Source: Deltaproteobacteria bacterium (lineage in GTDB: Bacteria > Myxococcota > B64-G9). From it: 41,278 bases of DNA. Shown here piece after piece: positions 8,446-16,549 of this stretch. Numbering within the stretch: the stretch's first letter is position 1; every line of letters begins with the position of its first letter. The DNA lies in contig JAUVBB010000006.1 of the NCBI GenBank assembly GCA_030591445.1, positions 1 through 41,278 on the forward strand, read 5' to 3'. The translations under genes were made by a program, and so were the position numbers. The notes beneath the pieces are model-generated. The model was not told the origin of the DNA and did no database searches. It was given only the letters and a program-made list of their open reading frames with translations.

Positions 8446-9905
8446 CCTCCCTAAACTTGAGGCATACGGTGTTGTTGGCGGCGCTATTGACCATGGGATG
8501 GACCGGTGCGGCAAGATCAGCACCGCGCACCATGACTCGCCAGGAAATTATTGATTATTGCCAATCAGGCAGGGGAAACGGCTACTGGTGGGGCCACGGC
8601 CGTTGGCTGTCTGGCGGGCCCGCCCAGGGTCGCTGTTCGGGCAACTGCCCATCCAGCAGCTTTTATGGCAAAGACAGCGCGGGTCAGGAACGCACCTGCA
8701 CCAGCAGCAGCCAGGAAGGCTGTTACGGAGCCGACTGTTCGGGCCTGGCCGCCAAAGTGTGGCAGGTACCCAGCGATAGCCCCACCGAGACCAATTCCCA
8801 TCCTTACAGCACCAGAAACTTTCGTTACTCGGGTACCCACTGGAAGTTCATCAGCCGTTCCGATTTGGAAAAAGGAGATGCCCTGGTCTACCGCAACAGC
8901 AGAAACACCGGCGGGCATATCGTTATTTTCGACAAGCGCGGCAGCGCCGGCAAATACTGGGTGTACGAATGTCGAGGCTGTGCCTATGGCTGCATCTATA
9001 ACCAGCGTACTTTTGGCTCTGCCTATAAGGCCATTCGACGGGACAATATCGAGGAAACGCTGCCCGGCGCTAACACCTGCAACGAACACGGAGTACGGCA
9101 ATCCGACGGGTCGTGCAATTGCTACCAGGGATATGACGGTGCCAACTGCGAGCGCTGTGCCCTCGGCTTTATCAACTACCCCAAATGCATCTCGGCCGCG
9201 GTTGACTGTGCCGCCGACGGTTCGATTCAATGCGGCCAGACCATAAACGGTGATACCGACGGAGGCGCCAGTAAGATCGAAAACTACGGTGCCCAATGCG
9301 GAAACTGGAACGCGGACGGACCGGAACGGGTCTACGCTTTTCGGCCTACCCGCCAGAGCGGACGAGCCACGCTCAGCTTATCCAACCTCAGTGACCGCTA
9401 TCCCAATGTGGACGTGGACGTATTTGTGCTCCGCGAACTATGTGACGCCGATGCCTGCGTAGATTACGGCAATAGCACTTCGATTTTCGATTTCCGCGCC
9501 GGTCAGGAATACTTTATCGTAGTCGACGGCTACGATGCAGAAGAGGGCCCTTTTGAGCTCAAGTTAGAGTGCCAAACCGACAGCAACGCCGCCCCCTGGG
9601 TGGGAGATGCCTGTATCGACAACTCGGATTGTGGTTTTGTAGACCCGCGGCGTTCCGACCGAAAAGGCTTTTGCTATCGCGAAGGCGGGGCCAACTTCTG
9701 TTCCCTGCCCTGCCGAGGATATTGCCCCGACAAATCCGGCCGGGCCATTACTTTCTGCATTGAAGACCGGCTGCAGGCCAACCGGGGGATGTGTGTATCC
9801 AAAGCCGAATCACGCAACGATTTCTGCGGCAACATCACCGGCACCAGCATTCAGAGAGAATTAAGATTCGGCCTGGCTGGTTCCGCCTGGGTCTGCATTC
9901 CTTAG
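8442..9905 (+). CDS. exported NlpC/P60-type peptidase with EGF-like and Cys-rich modules
   Basis: The protein has 487 residues. A signal peptide (to about SAPR, residue 28) is followed by an NlpC/P60-like papain-fold domain at about 30-200. The nucleophile motif is GADCSGLAAKVW (C99), the general base lies in GGHIVIF (H159), and KGDALVY precedes it as in cell-wall endopeptidases. An EGF-like module (CNEHGVRQSDGSCNC...CERC) follows at about 213-245. It closely resembles the one in the gene at 115-1557. A beta-sandwich of PPC type (YAFRPT...ATLSL...VDVDVFVL...YFIVVDGYD) spans about 255-380, and a Cys-rich tail with CIDNSDCGF ends the protein. It has a strong AAGGAGG ribosome site within the previous gene. 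It probably cleaves peptidoglycan stem peptides or a surface protein. The substrate is unknown. Confidence 0.85.
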   Translation: MTSLNLRHTVLLAALLTMGWTGAARSAPRTMTRQEIIDYCQSGRGNGYWWGHGRWLSGGPAQGRCSGNCPSSSFYGKDSAGQERTCTSSSQEGCYGADCSGLAAKVWQVPSDSPTETNSHPYSTRNFRYSGTHWKFISRSDLEKGDALVYRNSRNTGGHIVIFDKRGSAGKYWVYECRGCAYGCIYNQRTFGSAYKAIRRDNIEETLPGANTCNEHGVRQSDGSCNCYQGYDGANCERCALGFINYPKCISAAVDCAADGSIQCGQTINGDTDGGASKIENYGAQCGNWNADGPERVYAFRPTRQSGRATLSLSNLSDRYPNVDVDVFVLRELCDADACVDYGNSTSIFDFRAGQEYFIVVDGYDAEEGPFELKLECQTDSNAAPWVGDACIDNSDCGFVDPRRSDRKGFCYREGGANFCSLPCRGYCPDKSGRAITFCIEDRLQANRGMCVSKAESRNDFCGNITGTSIQRELRFGLAGSAWVCIP

Positions 9906-9928
9906 AACAGGGACAGGGTGTTATCGCT

Positions 9929-10183
9929 ATGAAAAACCAAAAGACAAAATCAAGCCGGGGCCAAGGCATGACCGAGTACATCATCATTGTGGCCCTGATC
10001 GCCATTGCGGCCATCGGTGTAGTTTCGCTGTTTGGCGACAATGTCCGGATACTTTTCGCCGCCGAGGCCAACGCGCTGGCGGGCAACGAGAATGATCGGA
10101 TCAAAACCCAAGAAGCCCACCAAAGGCACACCGACCATAAAAACCTGAGCAACTTCGCCCAAGGCAACCAGGGGGCCATTTAG
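9929..10183 (+). CDS. Flp/Tad-type prepilin-like protein
   Basis: This is an 84-residue protein with a short basic leader (MKNQKTKSSRG) followed by QGMTEY and a hydrophobic helix (IIIVALIAIAAIGVVSLFG). The Gly11/Gln12 junction with Glu and Tyr at +5 and +6 matches the processing site of Flp pilins cut by TadV/prepilin peptidases. The helix would form the pilus core. The C-terminal 45 residues are very polar and His/Asn/Gln-rich, longer than in classical Flp. The start is the ATG at 9929, 23 nt after the NlpC/P60 gene, so it is probably the last gene of the lipoprotein-peptidase-pilin operon. No Tad assembly gene is in the window. It could instead be a TadE-like or stand-alone pseudopilin. Confidence 0.8.
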   Translation: MKNQKTKSSRGQGMTEYIIIVALIAIAAIGVVSLFGDNVRILFAAEANALAGNENDRIKTQEAHQRHTDHKNLSNFAQGNQGAI

Positions 10184-10270
10184 AACCTTTAATTAGTTCC
10201 CGTCCCAAAAGCCCGGTTTTTTCATTTCAGCACAGTTTTCCGTCTAAACTTTTTTATGTCCAAAAAAAAA

Positions 10271-10370
10271 GTCATTCCCGAAACGTTTCTGTCGGGAACC
10301 CATGTTCCTCTAACATCGTGTATTAACAGGTTATTCACGAGATCCCCAACAGAAACGATTTGGGGATGAC
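10271..10370. repeat. REPIN-like palindromic doublet
   Basis: The element is exactly 100 bp. The left 29 bp (starting GTCATTCCCG) and the right 29 bp (ending GGGGATGAC) are inverted copies agreeing at 23 of 29 positions. Each is itself a small palindrome. The two arms show paired changes: a T-A pair becomes C-G and a G-C pair becomes A-T, so base pairing is kept. A further copy of the left arm lies at 41246-41278. This is the structure of REP doublets (REPIN/BIME), which are moved by RAYT (TnpA-REP) transposases. No RAYT gene is in the window. Confidence 0.85.
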
Positions 10371-10446
10371 GGAAAATTTTTAACGCATTTTAGAATCGAC
10401 TAGACGAGAGTTCTTTGGGTTTTGGGATGGGCACTAATTAGAACTT

Positions 10447-12078
10447 TTAAGATGATTCTTTTTTATTGCCCAATGCCGCTTTTAGCTTTTCGGCCAGGAT
10501 TTCTATCCGGTAGGGTTTTTGCAGGAAGCCGGCCAGTCCCTTGCCGGCGAAACGGGCCATCAAATCATGTTCGTTGTAGCCACTGGTAAGCAAGACCCGT
10601 ACATCTTCTCGAATTCTTTGCAAACGCCGATAGCAAGTCTCGCCATCCATGTGCGGCATGGTCAAGTCTAACAACACCAGATCGAACTGGGTCGGACGTT
10701 CTGTGTACAAGGCCAAAGCTTCCGCGCCGTCACCAGCAAGGACCACATTGCATCCCAGCGACTCAAGCATGCTTCCGGCCACCGCGCGAACCATCTCCTC
10801 ATCGTCAACCAAGAGGATGGTTTGGTCGAAATCGGCCAGGGCTGGTTTACGCACCGAGACAGAACGCAACTCACCTGCTTGCGCGCTGACCGGAAACAGT
10901 ACCCGGAAAGTAGTGCCTTTTCCTGGTTCACTGTAAATTTTGATGGCACCTTTGTGCCCGCGCACAATACCGAGAACCGCGGCCAATCCCAGGCCACGAC
11001 CGGCAAATTTGGTGGAAAAAAACGGGTCAAAAACCCGTTTCTGGGTCTCCCGATCCATGCCGACGCCGGTGTCACCCACATGCAGAAAAACGTACTGGCC
11101 TTCGGCCAACTCGTCGTCGAGGTAAGTCTCGCGCAGATAGTCAGCATCACAATCCATGACCCCGGTATGAATCGAAATGGTCCCGCTTTGTTCGCCAACG
11201 GCATCTGAAGCGTTGGTGATCAGGTTCATCACAACTTGCCGCACTTGGGCGGCATCGGCGGTAATGGCTGGCATGGGATGAGCCAATTCGATATTCATCA
11301 CCGCCCTTTTTGAGATGGACACTTTCAACAAATGCACCATCTCCTCTACCAAGGCGTTAATATCCAATCTCTCGATCTTGAGGGGACCTTTGCCGGCATA
11401 GGCCAACATCTGGCCGACCAAATCAGTGGCACATTCGGCCGAAATCACGATGCCTTCGACTCTTTCGCGGGCGGGCGATTCAGGCGCCATGTCATGCAAG
11501 GCCAAATCGGCATTGCCCAAGACGCCCACCAGCAGGTTGTTGAAATCGTGCGCGATACCACCAGCTAGTACACCCAGGCTCTCCAGTTTTTGGGCTTGTT
11601 GTATCTTGGCTTCCAGGTCTACCCGTTCCCGTTCTACCCGCTTCTGCTCGGTGACATCGAAAAACATAGACTGGATTGCCACATCACCATCGTAGGTGCA
11701 GGGAGCCCCAACCGCCACCACATCAAGAACCTTCCCGTCCAGTCGAATGAATTTTTCGTCTGCGGGCCCACCGGATCTTTGTTCACCATACATCAAGGCT
11801 ATCTGCTTGAGGGCAACTTCTCTCGAATCTGGGTGAATAAATGGCAACACCTGCTTGCCCAGTAATTCCTCCTGGCAAGAAGCGCCGATGGCATCCACCC
11901 CCGCCTTGTTTGCATAACGAATAATTCCAGCGCTATGGATGATGACCGAGAAAGGCGCATTGTCAGTCATAGCGAGGTAGCGCTGCTTGATTTCCCGCAA
12001 GTCAACCAGTTCGGCTTCGAGTTGCGCTATCTTCTTCTGGAGCAACGCGAGCTGATTTTCGGATTCGACCGAAGCCAC
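10447..12078 (-). CDS. hybrid sensor histidine kinase (coiled coil-PAS-HisKA-HATPase-REC)
   Basis: The protein has 543 residues. An N-terminal coiled coil (5-35) is followed by a PAS domain (about 36-145, ending FFDVTEQKRVE). The HisKA box contains LAGGIAHDFNN with phospho-acceptor H177. The HATPase domain has N-box N289 (NLITNASDAV), G1 GDTGVGMD and the GRGLGLAAV lid. The C-terminal receiver has acidic residues VDDEE, phospho-acceptor D471 (LLDLTMP) and K521 (LQKPY). No membrane segment is present, so it senses a cytoplasmic cue through PAS, perhaps a redox or small-molecule signal. The start is a GTG behind GGGAGG. It is divergent from tldD; no partner output regulator is adjacent. All catalytic residues are intact. 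Confidence 0.93.
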   Translation of the reverse strand: MASVESENQLALLQKKIAQLEAELVDLREIKQRYLAMTDNAPFSVIIHSAGIIRYANKAGVDAIGASCQEELLGKQVLPFIHPDSREVALKQIALMYGEQRSGGPADEKFIRLDGKVLDVVAVGAPCTYDGDVAIQSMFFDVTEQKRVERERVDLEAKIQQAQKLESLGVLAGGIAHDFNNLLVGVLGNADLALHDMAPESPARERVEGIVISAECATDLVGQMLAYAGKGPLKIERLDINALVEEMVHLLKVSISKRAVMNIELAHPMPAITADAAQVRQVVMNLITNASDAVGEQSGTISIHTGVMDCDADYLRETYLDDELAEGQYVFLHVGDTGVGMDRETQKRVFDPFFSTKFAGRGLGLAAVLGIVRGHKGAIKIYSEPGKGTTFRVLFPVSAQAGELRSVSVRKPALADFDQTILLVDDEEMVRAVAGSMLESLGCNVVLAGDGAEALALYTERPTQFDLVLLDLTMPHMDGETCYRRLQRIREDVRVLLTSGYNEHDLMARFAGKGLAGFLQKPYRIEILAEKLKAALGNKKESS

Positions 12079-12108
12079 CTATGCCTCCCACTCCAAAAAA
12101 TATGGTAA

Positions 12109-12138
12109 GTCAGGTTAGCAAGGACTTTTCGTCCTGAC
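12109..12138. other. overlapping alternative hairpins in the kinase/tldD divergent gap
   Basis: GTCAGG (12109-12114) can pair with CCTGAC (12133-12138), while AGGAC (12121-12125) can pair with GTCCT (12131-12135). The two stems share bases and exclude each other. No T-run follows, so a terminator is unlikely. An operator for the divergent pair or a leader structure for tldD is possible. Confidence 0.35.
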
Positions 12139-12186
12139 AACTCTGATCTAAACTAATGTAGCCCATTTTGGTACCCAGGAGAAGCA

Positions 12187-13743
12187 ATGAAGCGTGATTT
12201 CAACCGAAGAGAGTTTTTTAAGCTAGCCGCGACCGGATCGCTGGCGGCAGGCATACCAGTCTGGCTGCCAGCCTGTGCCGCCGGGTCGAAAAACCAGTTG
12301 CTAGGCAAAAGCTTGTCTGACGGCGCTCACAACACATACTTTGATTCCTTCGGCGTTGATCAGGGCATGCTCGCTAGGACCATTCAGCGGGGTCTGTCAC
12401 GGGGGGGCCAGTTCTGCGATATCTTTTTACAACACGAAATCAGTCATTGGCTGGCGCTGTTGGATGGTGAAGTCAACCGGGCATTTACCTCGGTCGAGCT
12501 AGGCGCGGGCATTCGGGTCTTGAAGGGAGACAGCACCGGCTTTGCCTACTGCGAGGATTTGAGCGAACCGACACTGCTGGCAGCAGCCGCGACGGCCGCC
12601 ACCGTGGCCGATGGTCCGGTAAAATTGCGCCCGGCGCCGCTGGCGGCCATCAGCGTACGCGATCACTATCCGATATCCGTCCCCTGGACCCAAGTCGGCG
12701 CGGAAAAGAAAATACCTATCATGCGCACCACTGATGCCAAGGTCCGCGCTCGCGATCAACGTATCGTCAAGGTGATTGTCAATTTGGGCGATATCGCCTC
12801 CCATATTCTCATCGCCAACTCAGAGGGTTTGCTTTGCGAAGACACTCAGCCCATGGCCGCCTTGATGATCTTCTGCGTTGCCCAACAGGGCCAGCGAACC
12901 GAAATGGGCCAGCGAACCATTTCCGCGCGCGACGGTATCGGATTTTTCTCTGCCGCGAATATCGAACGAGCCGCCCATGAGGCCGCGGATCGAACCACCA
13001 AAATGTTCGACGCCGTCAATGCCCCCATCGGCGAGCTACCGGTTGTTTTGGCCCCGGCCGGTTCGGGTATGCTGCTCCACGAGGCCATCGGTCATGGCAT
13101 GGAAGCCGACTTCAATCGCAAGCAAACCTCTACCTACGCCGGGCGCATCGGCGAACGGGTCGCACCAAAACATGTGACCATCGTTGACCAGGGGGTCATG
13201 GGCCGCCAGCGCGGAAGCATCAACGTCGACGACGAAGGCGCCCTGCCCCAGAAAACACTTTTGGTCGAAAATGGGGTCCTGCGTTCCTATTTGCACGACC
13301 ACATTTCCGCCCGGCACTATGGCACTCAAAGCACGGGCTCCGGGCGCCGCCAGTCTTTTCGCTTCCCGCCCCTGCCGCGCATGCGCAACACCTTCATGCT
13401 CAACGGTCCCCACCATCCCGATGAAATCATTGCCTCGGTCAAAAAGGGCCTTTATGCCGAGTCCTTCACCAACGGCGAAGTGAATATCGGCGCCGGCGAT
13501 TTCACTTTCTACCTGAAAAGCGGTCGCCTGATCGAAAATGGAAAGTTGACCCGGGTGGTCAAGGACGCCAACTTAATTGGTAACGGGCCAAAAGTGCTCG
13601 AATGCATGGACATGGTGGGAGACGACCTGGACATGTACAGTGGCTATTCGATTTGCGGCAAATTCGGTCAGAGCGTTCCCGTGGGCTACGGCATACCAAC
13701 CGTCCGGGTCAGCGCTGTTTCTGTCGGCGGGAGGCAGTCATGA
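12187..13743 (+). CDS. tldD: TldD-family metalloprotease with Tat signal
   Basis: The protein has 518 residues. Residues about 40-518 are a complete TldD subunit. The zinc motif HEAIGH (H298-H302) lies in the conserved segment LLHEAIGHGMEADF, followed by GERVAPKHVTIVDQG and DDEGALPQKTLLVENG. TldD pairs with TldE (PmbA) to form a protease that degrades small or unfolded peptides and matures some modified peptides and microcins. Unusually, the N-terminus is a twin-arginine leader (NRREFFKLAATGSLAAGI) ending in LPAC, a possible but imperfect lipobox. E. coli TldD is cytoplasmic; this one should be exported folded. The start has AGGAG 6 nt upstream. The stop overlaps the tldE start (ATGA). Confidence 0.93.
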   Translation: MKRDFNRREFFKLAATGSLAAGIPVWLPACAAGSKNQLLGKSLSDGAHNTYFDSFGVDQGMLARTIQRGLSRGGQFCDIFLQHEISHWLALLDGEVNRAFTSVELGAGIRVLKGDSTGFAYCEDLSEPTLLAAAATAATVADGPVKLRPAPLAAISVRDHYPISVPWTQVGAEKKIPIMRTTDAKVRARDQRIVKVIVNLGDIASHILIANSEGLLCEDTQPMAALMIFCVAQQGQRTEMGQRTISARDGIGFFSAANIERAAHEAADRTTKMFDAVNAPIGELPVVLAPAGSGMLLHEAIGHGMEADFNRKQTSTYAGRIGERVAPKHVTIVDQGVMGRQRGSINVDDEGALPQKTLLVENGVLRSYLHDHISARHYGTQSTGSGRRQSFRFPPLPRMRNTFMLNGPHHPDEIIASVKKGLYAESFTNGEVNIGAGDFTFYLKSGRLIENGKLTRVVKDANLIGNGPKVLECMDMVGDDLDMYSGYSICGKFGQSVPVGYGIPTVRVSAVSVGGRQS

Positions 13744-15071
13744 ATCCCAGCCAACTCGATCGGGCCAAAGCTATCCTGGCCATGACCTTGCAGCACGGCG
13801 CCGACCATGCCCGGGTCTCTACCTATCGCGCGCGCAACAGTGAGGTAAAATGGCGCGACGGAAAAATTGACCAACTGCGTGAATCCACTTCCATGGGCGC
13901 GGAAATCAGTCTTTACCTGGACGGAAGATTCACGGCAAATTCCACCAGTGATTTACGCCCGGATGCCTTGCATCGTTTCCTGGACGAGACCCTGGCCATG
14001 ACCAAAGTTCTGTCGCCGGATTCTCACCGGAAACTGCCCAGCCCCAAGCGATTCGAAAATCGCCCAAGGCAAGACTTACTCATTCATGATCCCAAAGGAG
14101 CACTCGCGCAAACTGCAATCGAACGGCGGCGAAAGGCCCGCCAACTGGAAGAAGCCGCGCGGTCGGCTCCCGGCGCCGAAAGAATCATTTCGGTAGAAAC
14201 TTCCTGTTTTGACAACGAGACCGAATCGGCAATGGTCACCTCCAACGGAATGGAGGGCAAGCGCCAATCCAGCCGCTTCAGTCTGCGTGCCCAAGTCACC
14301 ATTCGAGATGAGAACAACCGTAAGCCGCAAGGCGTTTGGAGCGCAACCAGCCGCACCCTGGCCAATCTGCCTCCCGGGGCAGATGTTGGGTCCACTGCCA
14401 CCGCGAGGGCCATGCAGGCCCTGGGAGAAAAACCGATCCCCAGCGGCCGCTATCCAGTGCTGATCGAAAATATGGCCGCATCTCGTTTCCTGGGCGGCCT
14501 GCTAGCGGCCCTGAGCGGTTCGGCCATTCAACAAAAAAGATCTTTTCTCAAGGATAAATTGAAAAAACAAATCGCGGCCAAGACCCTGTCCATTGTCGAC
14601 GATCCGCATATCCTCGGGGGGCTAGCGTCCCGCGCCTACGACGACGAGGGAATGGCTACCGCGAAACGAACCATCATCGGCCAAGGCGTGCTGCAAAACT
14701 TGTACCTAAACACCTACTACGGCAGTAAACTTGGCCTAACCCCGACCAGCGGTGCCAGCACCAATCTGGTATTCGCCACGGGTTTGGAGACCCTCGCCGA
14801 ATTGCAGAAAACAATGGACAAAGGCATTTTGATTACCGGCTTTACCGGGGGCAACTCCAATGAAGCCACGGGGGATTTCTCTATTGGCATCCGTGGCCAT
14901 TGGATTGAAAATGGAGTACCAAGGCAGGCCATTGCCGAAATGAACCTCGCCGGCAACCATTTGAAGATCTGGAACCGATTGGTCGCCACCGGCGCGGACC
15001 CTCACCCCTATTCTAGTTGGCGAGTTCCGTCCCTATTTTTCAGCGACGCCCAGTTTTCCGGGTCCGGCTAG
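13740..15071 (+). CDS. pmbA: TldE/PmbA-family protease partner, no signal peptide
   Basis: The start is the ATG at 13740, which overlaps the tldD stop and has GGGAGG upstream; the frame is open further upstream but only through tldD. The 443-residue product carries PmbA/TldE features: an N-terminal domain (ILAMTLQHGADHARV...SEVKWRDGKIDQL), a central region (VLIENMAASRFLGGLLAALSG) and a C-terminal barrel (YLNTYYGSKLGLTPTSGASTNLVF; FTGGNSNEATGDFSIGIRGHWIENG). It lacks the HExxxH motif, as expected of the regulatory subunit. It has no leader of its own, although its partner has a Tat signal. Because Tat moves folded complexes, TldE may travel with TldD; this is an inference. Confidence 0.92.
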   Translation: MNPSQLDRAKAILAMTLQHGADHARVSTYRARNSEVKWRDGKIDQLRESTSMGAEISLYLDGRFTANSTSDLRPDALHRFLDETLAMTKVLSPDSHRKLPSPKRFENRPRQDLLIHDPKGALAQTAIERRRKARQLEEAARSAPGAERIISVETSCFDNETESAMVTSNGMEGKRQSSRFSLRAQVTIRDENNRKPQGVWSATSRTLANLPPGADVGSTATARAMQALGEKPIPSGRYPVLIENMAASRFLGGLLAALSGSAIQQKRSFLKDKLKKQIAAKTLSIVDDPHILGGLASRAYDDEGMATAKRTIIGQGVLQNLYLNTYYGSKLGLTPTSGASTNLVFATGLETLAELQKTMDKGILITGFTGGNSNEATGDFSIGIRGHWIENGVPRQAIAEMNLAGNHLKIWNRLVATGADPHPYSSWRVPSLFFSDAQFSGSG

Positions 15072-15148
15072 AAGCCAAATGCAATATGTCTCATGATACA
15101 GTTTCTTGCAACATGAGCACTGTGATACAGTCAAGACACTTTGGCTTC
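15071..15148. promoter_or_regulatory. nested dyad region upstream of the ferredoxin sigma-54 promoter
   Basis: A perfect 9-bp inverted repeat (GAAGCCAAA at 15071-15079, TTTGGCTTC at 15140-15148) encloses three further elements. These are CTCATG/CATGAG (15090-15095 and 15112-15117), the palindrome ACTGT-GAT-ACAGT (15119-15131), and a direct repeat TGATACAGT (15094-15102, 15123-15131). It lies about 90-165 bp upstream of the predicted start of transcription, the usual place for an enhancer-binding protein of sigma-54. It could also fold in RNA at the end of tldDE, but no T-run follows. Confidence 0.5.
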
Positions 15149-15207
15149 CCATAAGTTATTTTCTCTATTAAACAAAATGTTAGCGATTTATTTATTGGAT
15201 CCGTCTT

Positions 15208-15226
15208 TTGGCATGAGATCTGCTTA
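15208..15226 (+). promoter_or_regulatory. sigma-54 promoter for the ferredoxin operon
   Basis: The sequence TTGGCATG-AGAT-CTGCTT has GG at 15210-15211 and GC at 15222-15223, exactly 10 bases apart. It fits YTGGCACG-N4-TTGCW with two small deviations. The ferredoxin start codon follows 46 bp downstream. Confidence 0.7.
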
Positions 15227-15271
15227 TAGATAGTCTAAACTTGACCAAGCGACGCAAGGAAGGAAAAACAC

Positions 15272-16054
15272 ATGGGCATGAGAAAAATCATCAAGATAGA
15301 CGAGGATCTCTGTGATGGATGTGGGGAGTGTGTTCCTTCCTGTGAGGAAGGTGCCCTGCAAATTATCGATGGCAAAGCCAAATTGGTCAAAGATATCTAC
15401 TGTGATGGACTCGGCGCCTGTCTGGGCGAGTGCCCACAGGGAGCACTAACCATAGAGGAACGGGAAGCCGCCGAGTTTGACGAGAAAGCAGTAGACGAGT
15501 TTCTGCAAAGCGAGAAAGGTGCACCGAAATCGCCTTCCCCTTTGTTGGCGACTGGTGTCCCCCACGGCTGCCCAGGTTCAGCCTTGCGCACCATGGCGGC
15601 ACCGGTAGCGCCCGCGGCAAGCAGCGTTCCCGGCCCTCAACTTTCCTCGCTGACTCATTGGCCGGTTCAGTTAATGTTGGTTCCGCCCCAAGCTCCTTTT
15701 TTGGCGGAATCGGATCTGCTGATTTGCGCGGATTGTGTTCCTTTTACGGTCCCCGATTTCCATTCTCGCTTCTTGACCGGGCGTTCGGTGGTGGTGGCTT
15801 GCCCCAAGTTGGACAACCTGGACTTGTATCGGGAAAAACTGAAAGAGATGTTTGCTGTGGCCCGACCGACCAGCATCACGGTTTTGCGCATGGAGGTTCC
15901 TTGCTGTGGTGGAATCGTTGACGCGGTACTCAAAGCTCGCGACGCCTCCTTACCGCATATGCCGATTGTCATTCATACCATGGACATCCGTGGCGGCGAC
16001 CGTCGTGAGGTAGCGCAAGCTGCTCAAGACAACAAAGCCCAAGGAGCTTCGTGA
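15272..16054 (+). CDS. ferredoxin-domain iron-sulfur protein
   Basis: The protein has 260 residues. The N-terminal 75 are a bacterial-type ferredoxin. Cluster I has CDGCGECVPSC. Cluster II reads CDGLGACLGECP, in which the second Cys is replaced by Leu, so the clusters may differ in ligation or number. A linker with GVPHGCPGSALR follows. The C-terminal 130 residues contain further Cys motifs (ICADCVPF, VVACPKLDN, EVPCCGGIVDAV) that could bind another cofactor. Proteins of this build occur in anaerobes beside hydroxylamine-reductase (Hcp) genes and Rrf2 regulators; that is recalled knowledge, and no hcp is in this window. The ATG at 15272 has AAGGAAGGA 7 nt upstream. It overlaps the next gene (TGATG). 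The sigma-54 promoter suggests induction by a stress, perhaps nitrosative or redox. The exact reaction is unknown. Confidence 0.82.
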   Translation: MGMRKIIKIDEDLCDGCGECVPSCEEGALQIIDGKAKLVKDIYCDGLGACLGECPQGALTIEEREAAEFDEKAVDEFLQSEKGAPKSPSPLLATGVPHGCPGSALRTMAAPVAPAASSVPGPQLSSLTHWPVQLMLVPPQAPFLAESDLLICADCVPFTVPDFHSRFLTGRSVVVACPKLDNLDLYREKLKEMFAVARPTSITVLRMEVPCCGGIVDAVLKARDASLPHMPIVIHTMDIRGGDRREVAQAAQDNKAQGAS

Positions 16055-16308
16055 TGGCCCAATGCCCAGGCAAAGATATGCGCAACCTCACCGTGTCTTA
16101 CCATCCTTGTCCGAACTGCCACCAACCGGTAGAAATGTTTTCCGACGAGGCCAGGGTTAGATGCCAGAACTGCGGTACCAAGGTATATAAAGAACAAGCT
16201 CCCAATTGCTTGCAGTGGTGCTCCGCCGCCAGAGAGTGCTTCGGACCCAAATTGTACGACCAGCTCATGGATAGAATCAGCGGAAAAGAAAAACCTGAGC
16301 CCAGCTGA
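16054..16308 (+). CDS. small zinc-ribbon protein
   Basis: The protein has 84 residues. It contains a zinc-ribbon pair (CPNC...CQNC, about residues 23-45) and a conserved C-terminal motif APNCLQWCSAARECFG with three more Cys. Such short proteins accompany the preceding ferredoxin type and may receive or stabilise an iron-sulfur cluster or bind zinc. The ATG at 16054 overlaps the ferredoxin stop by one base; a GTG three bases earlier is also possible. It is co-transcribed with the ferredoxin gene. The function is not established. Confidence 0.75.
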   Translation: MAQCPGKDMRNLTVSYHPCPNCHQPVEMFSDEARVRCQNCGTKVYKEQAPNCLQWCSAARECFGPKLYDQLMDRISGKEKPEPS

Positions 16309-16429
16309 TCAATCCATCCCGACGCACTGTGTTGCTTTTTGATAATTCTGTCAATTTTCTGTATACACTCATAAACTACTAATATTTTTACAATATCCTA
16401 CATTTCCCGGTCTAGGGTGTAGCCTTGAA

Positions 16430-16445
16430 TTGACACTTTTGTCAA
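16430..16445. promoter_or_regulatory. TTGACA-N4-TGTCAA dyad
   Basis: A perfect 6-4-6 inverted repeat of the kind bound by enhancer-binding or CRP/FNR-family regulators. It lies about 85-100 bp upstream of the strong sigma-54 promoter at 16531, fitting an upstream activator site. The first half with TAAAAT at 16451 could also act as a sigma-70 promoter, but the 15-bp spacer is short. Confidence 0.45.
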
Positions 16446-16530
16446 CACCATAAAATCATCTCCGCTCGGGGCTTCACTTTTTTGCCCTCTAAATTAGTAG
16501 CTTACAATTTACGCCGGCGGCGCCACCCGC

Positions 16531-16549
16531 TTGGCACGTCCTTTGCTCT
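16531..16549 (+). promoter_or_regulatory. consensus sigma-54 promoter upstream of the Rrf2 gene
   Basis: TTGGCACG-TCCT-TTGCTCT matches the consensus at every defined position, with GG (16533-16534) and GC (16545-16546) 10 bases apart. Transcription would start near 16557 and reach the Rrf2 gene after a leader of about 300 nt. That leader holds GC-rich complementary segments (GGCGG/CCGCC at 16690-16710) and one tiny frame of 23 codons at 16681-16752 with no clear ribosome site. Otherwise the 549-bp gap 16309-16857 holds no gene that I can support. Confidence 0.72.

Noticed and set aside
10184-10270. Terminator after the Flp-type gene
   Set aside because: GCCCGG followed by TTTTTT was noticed, but no stable stem precedes the T-run.
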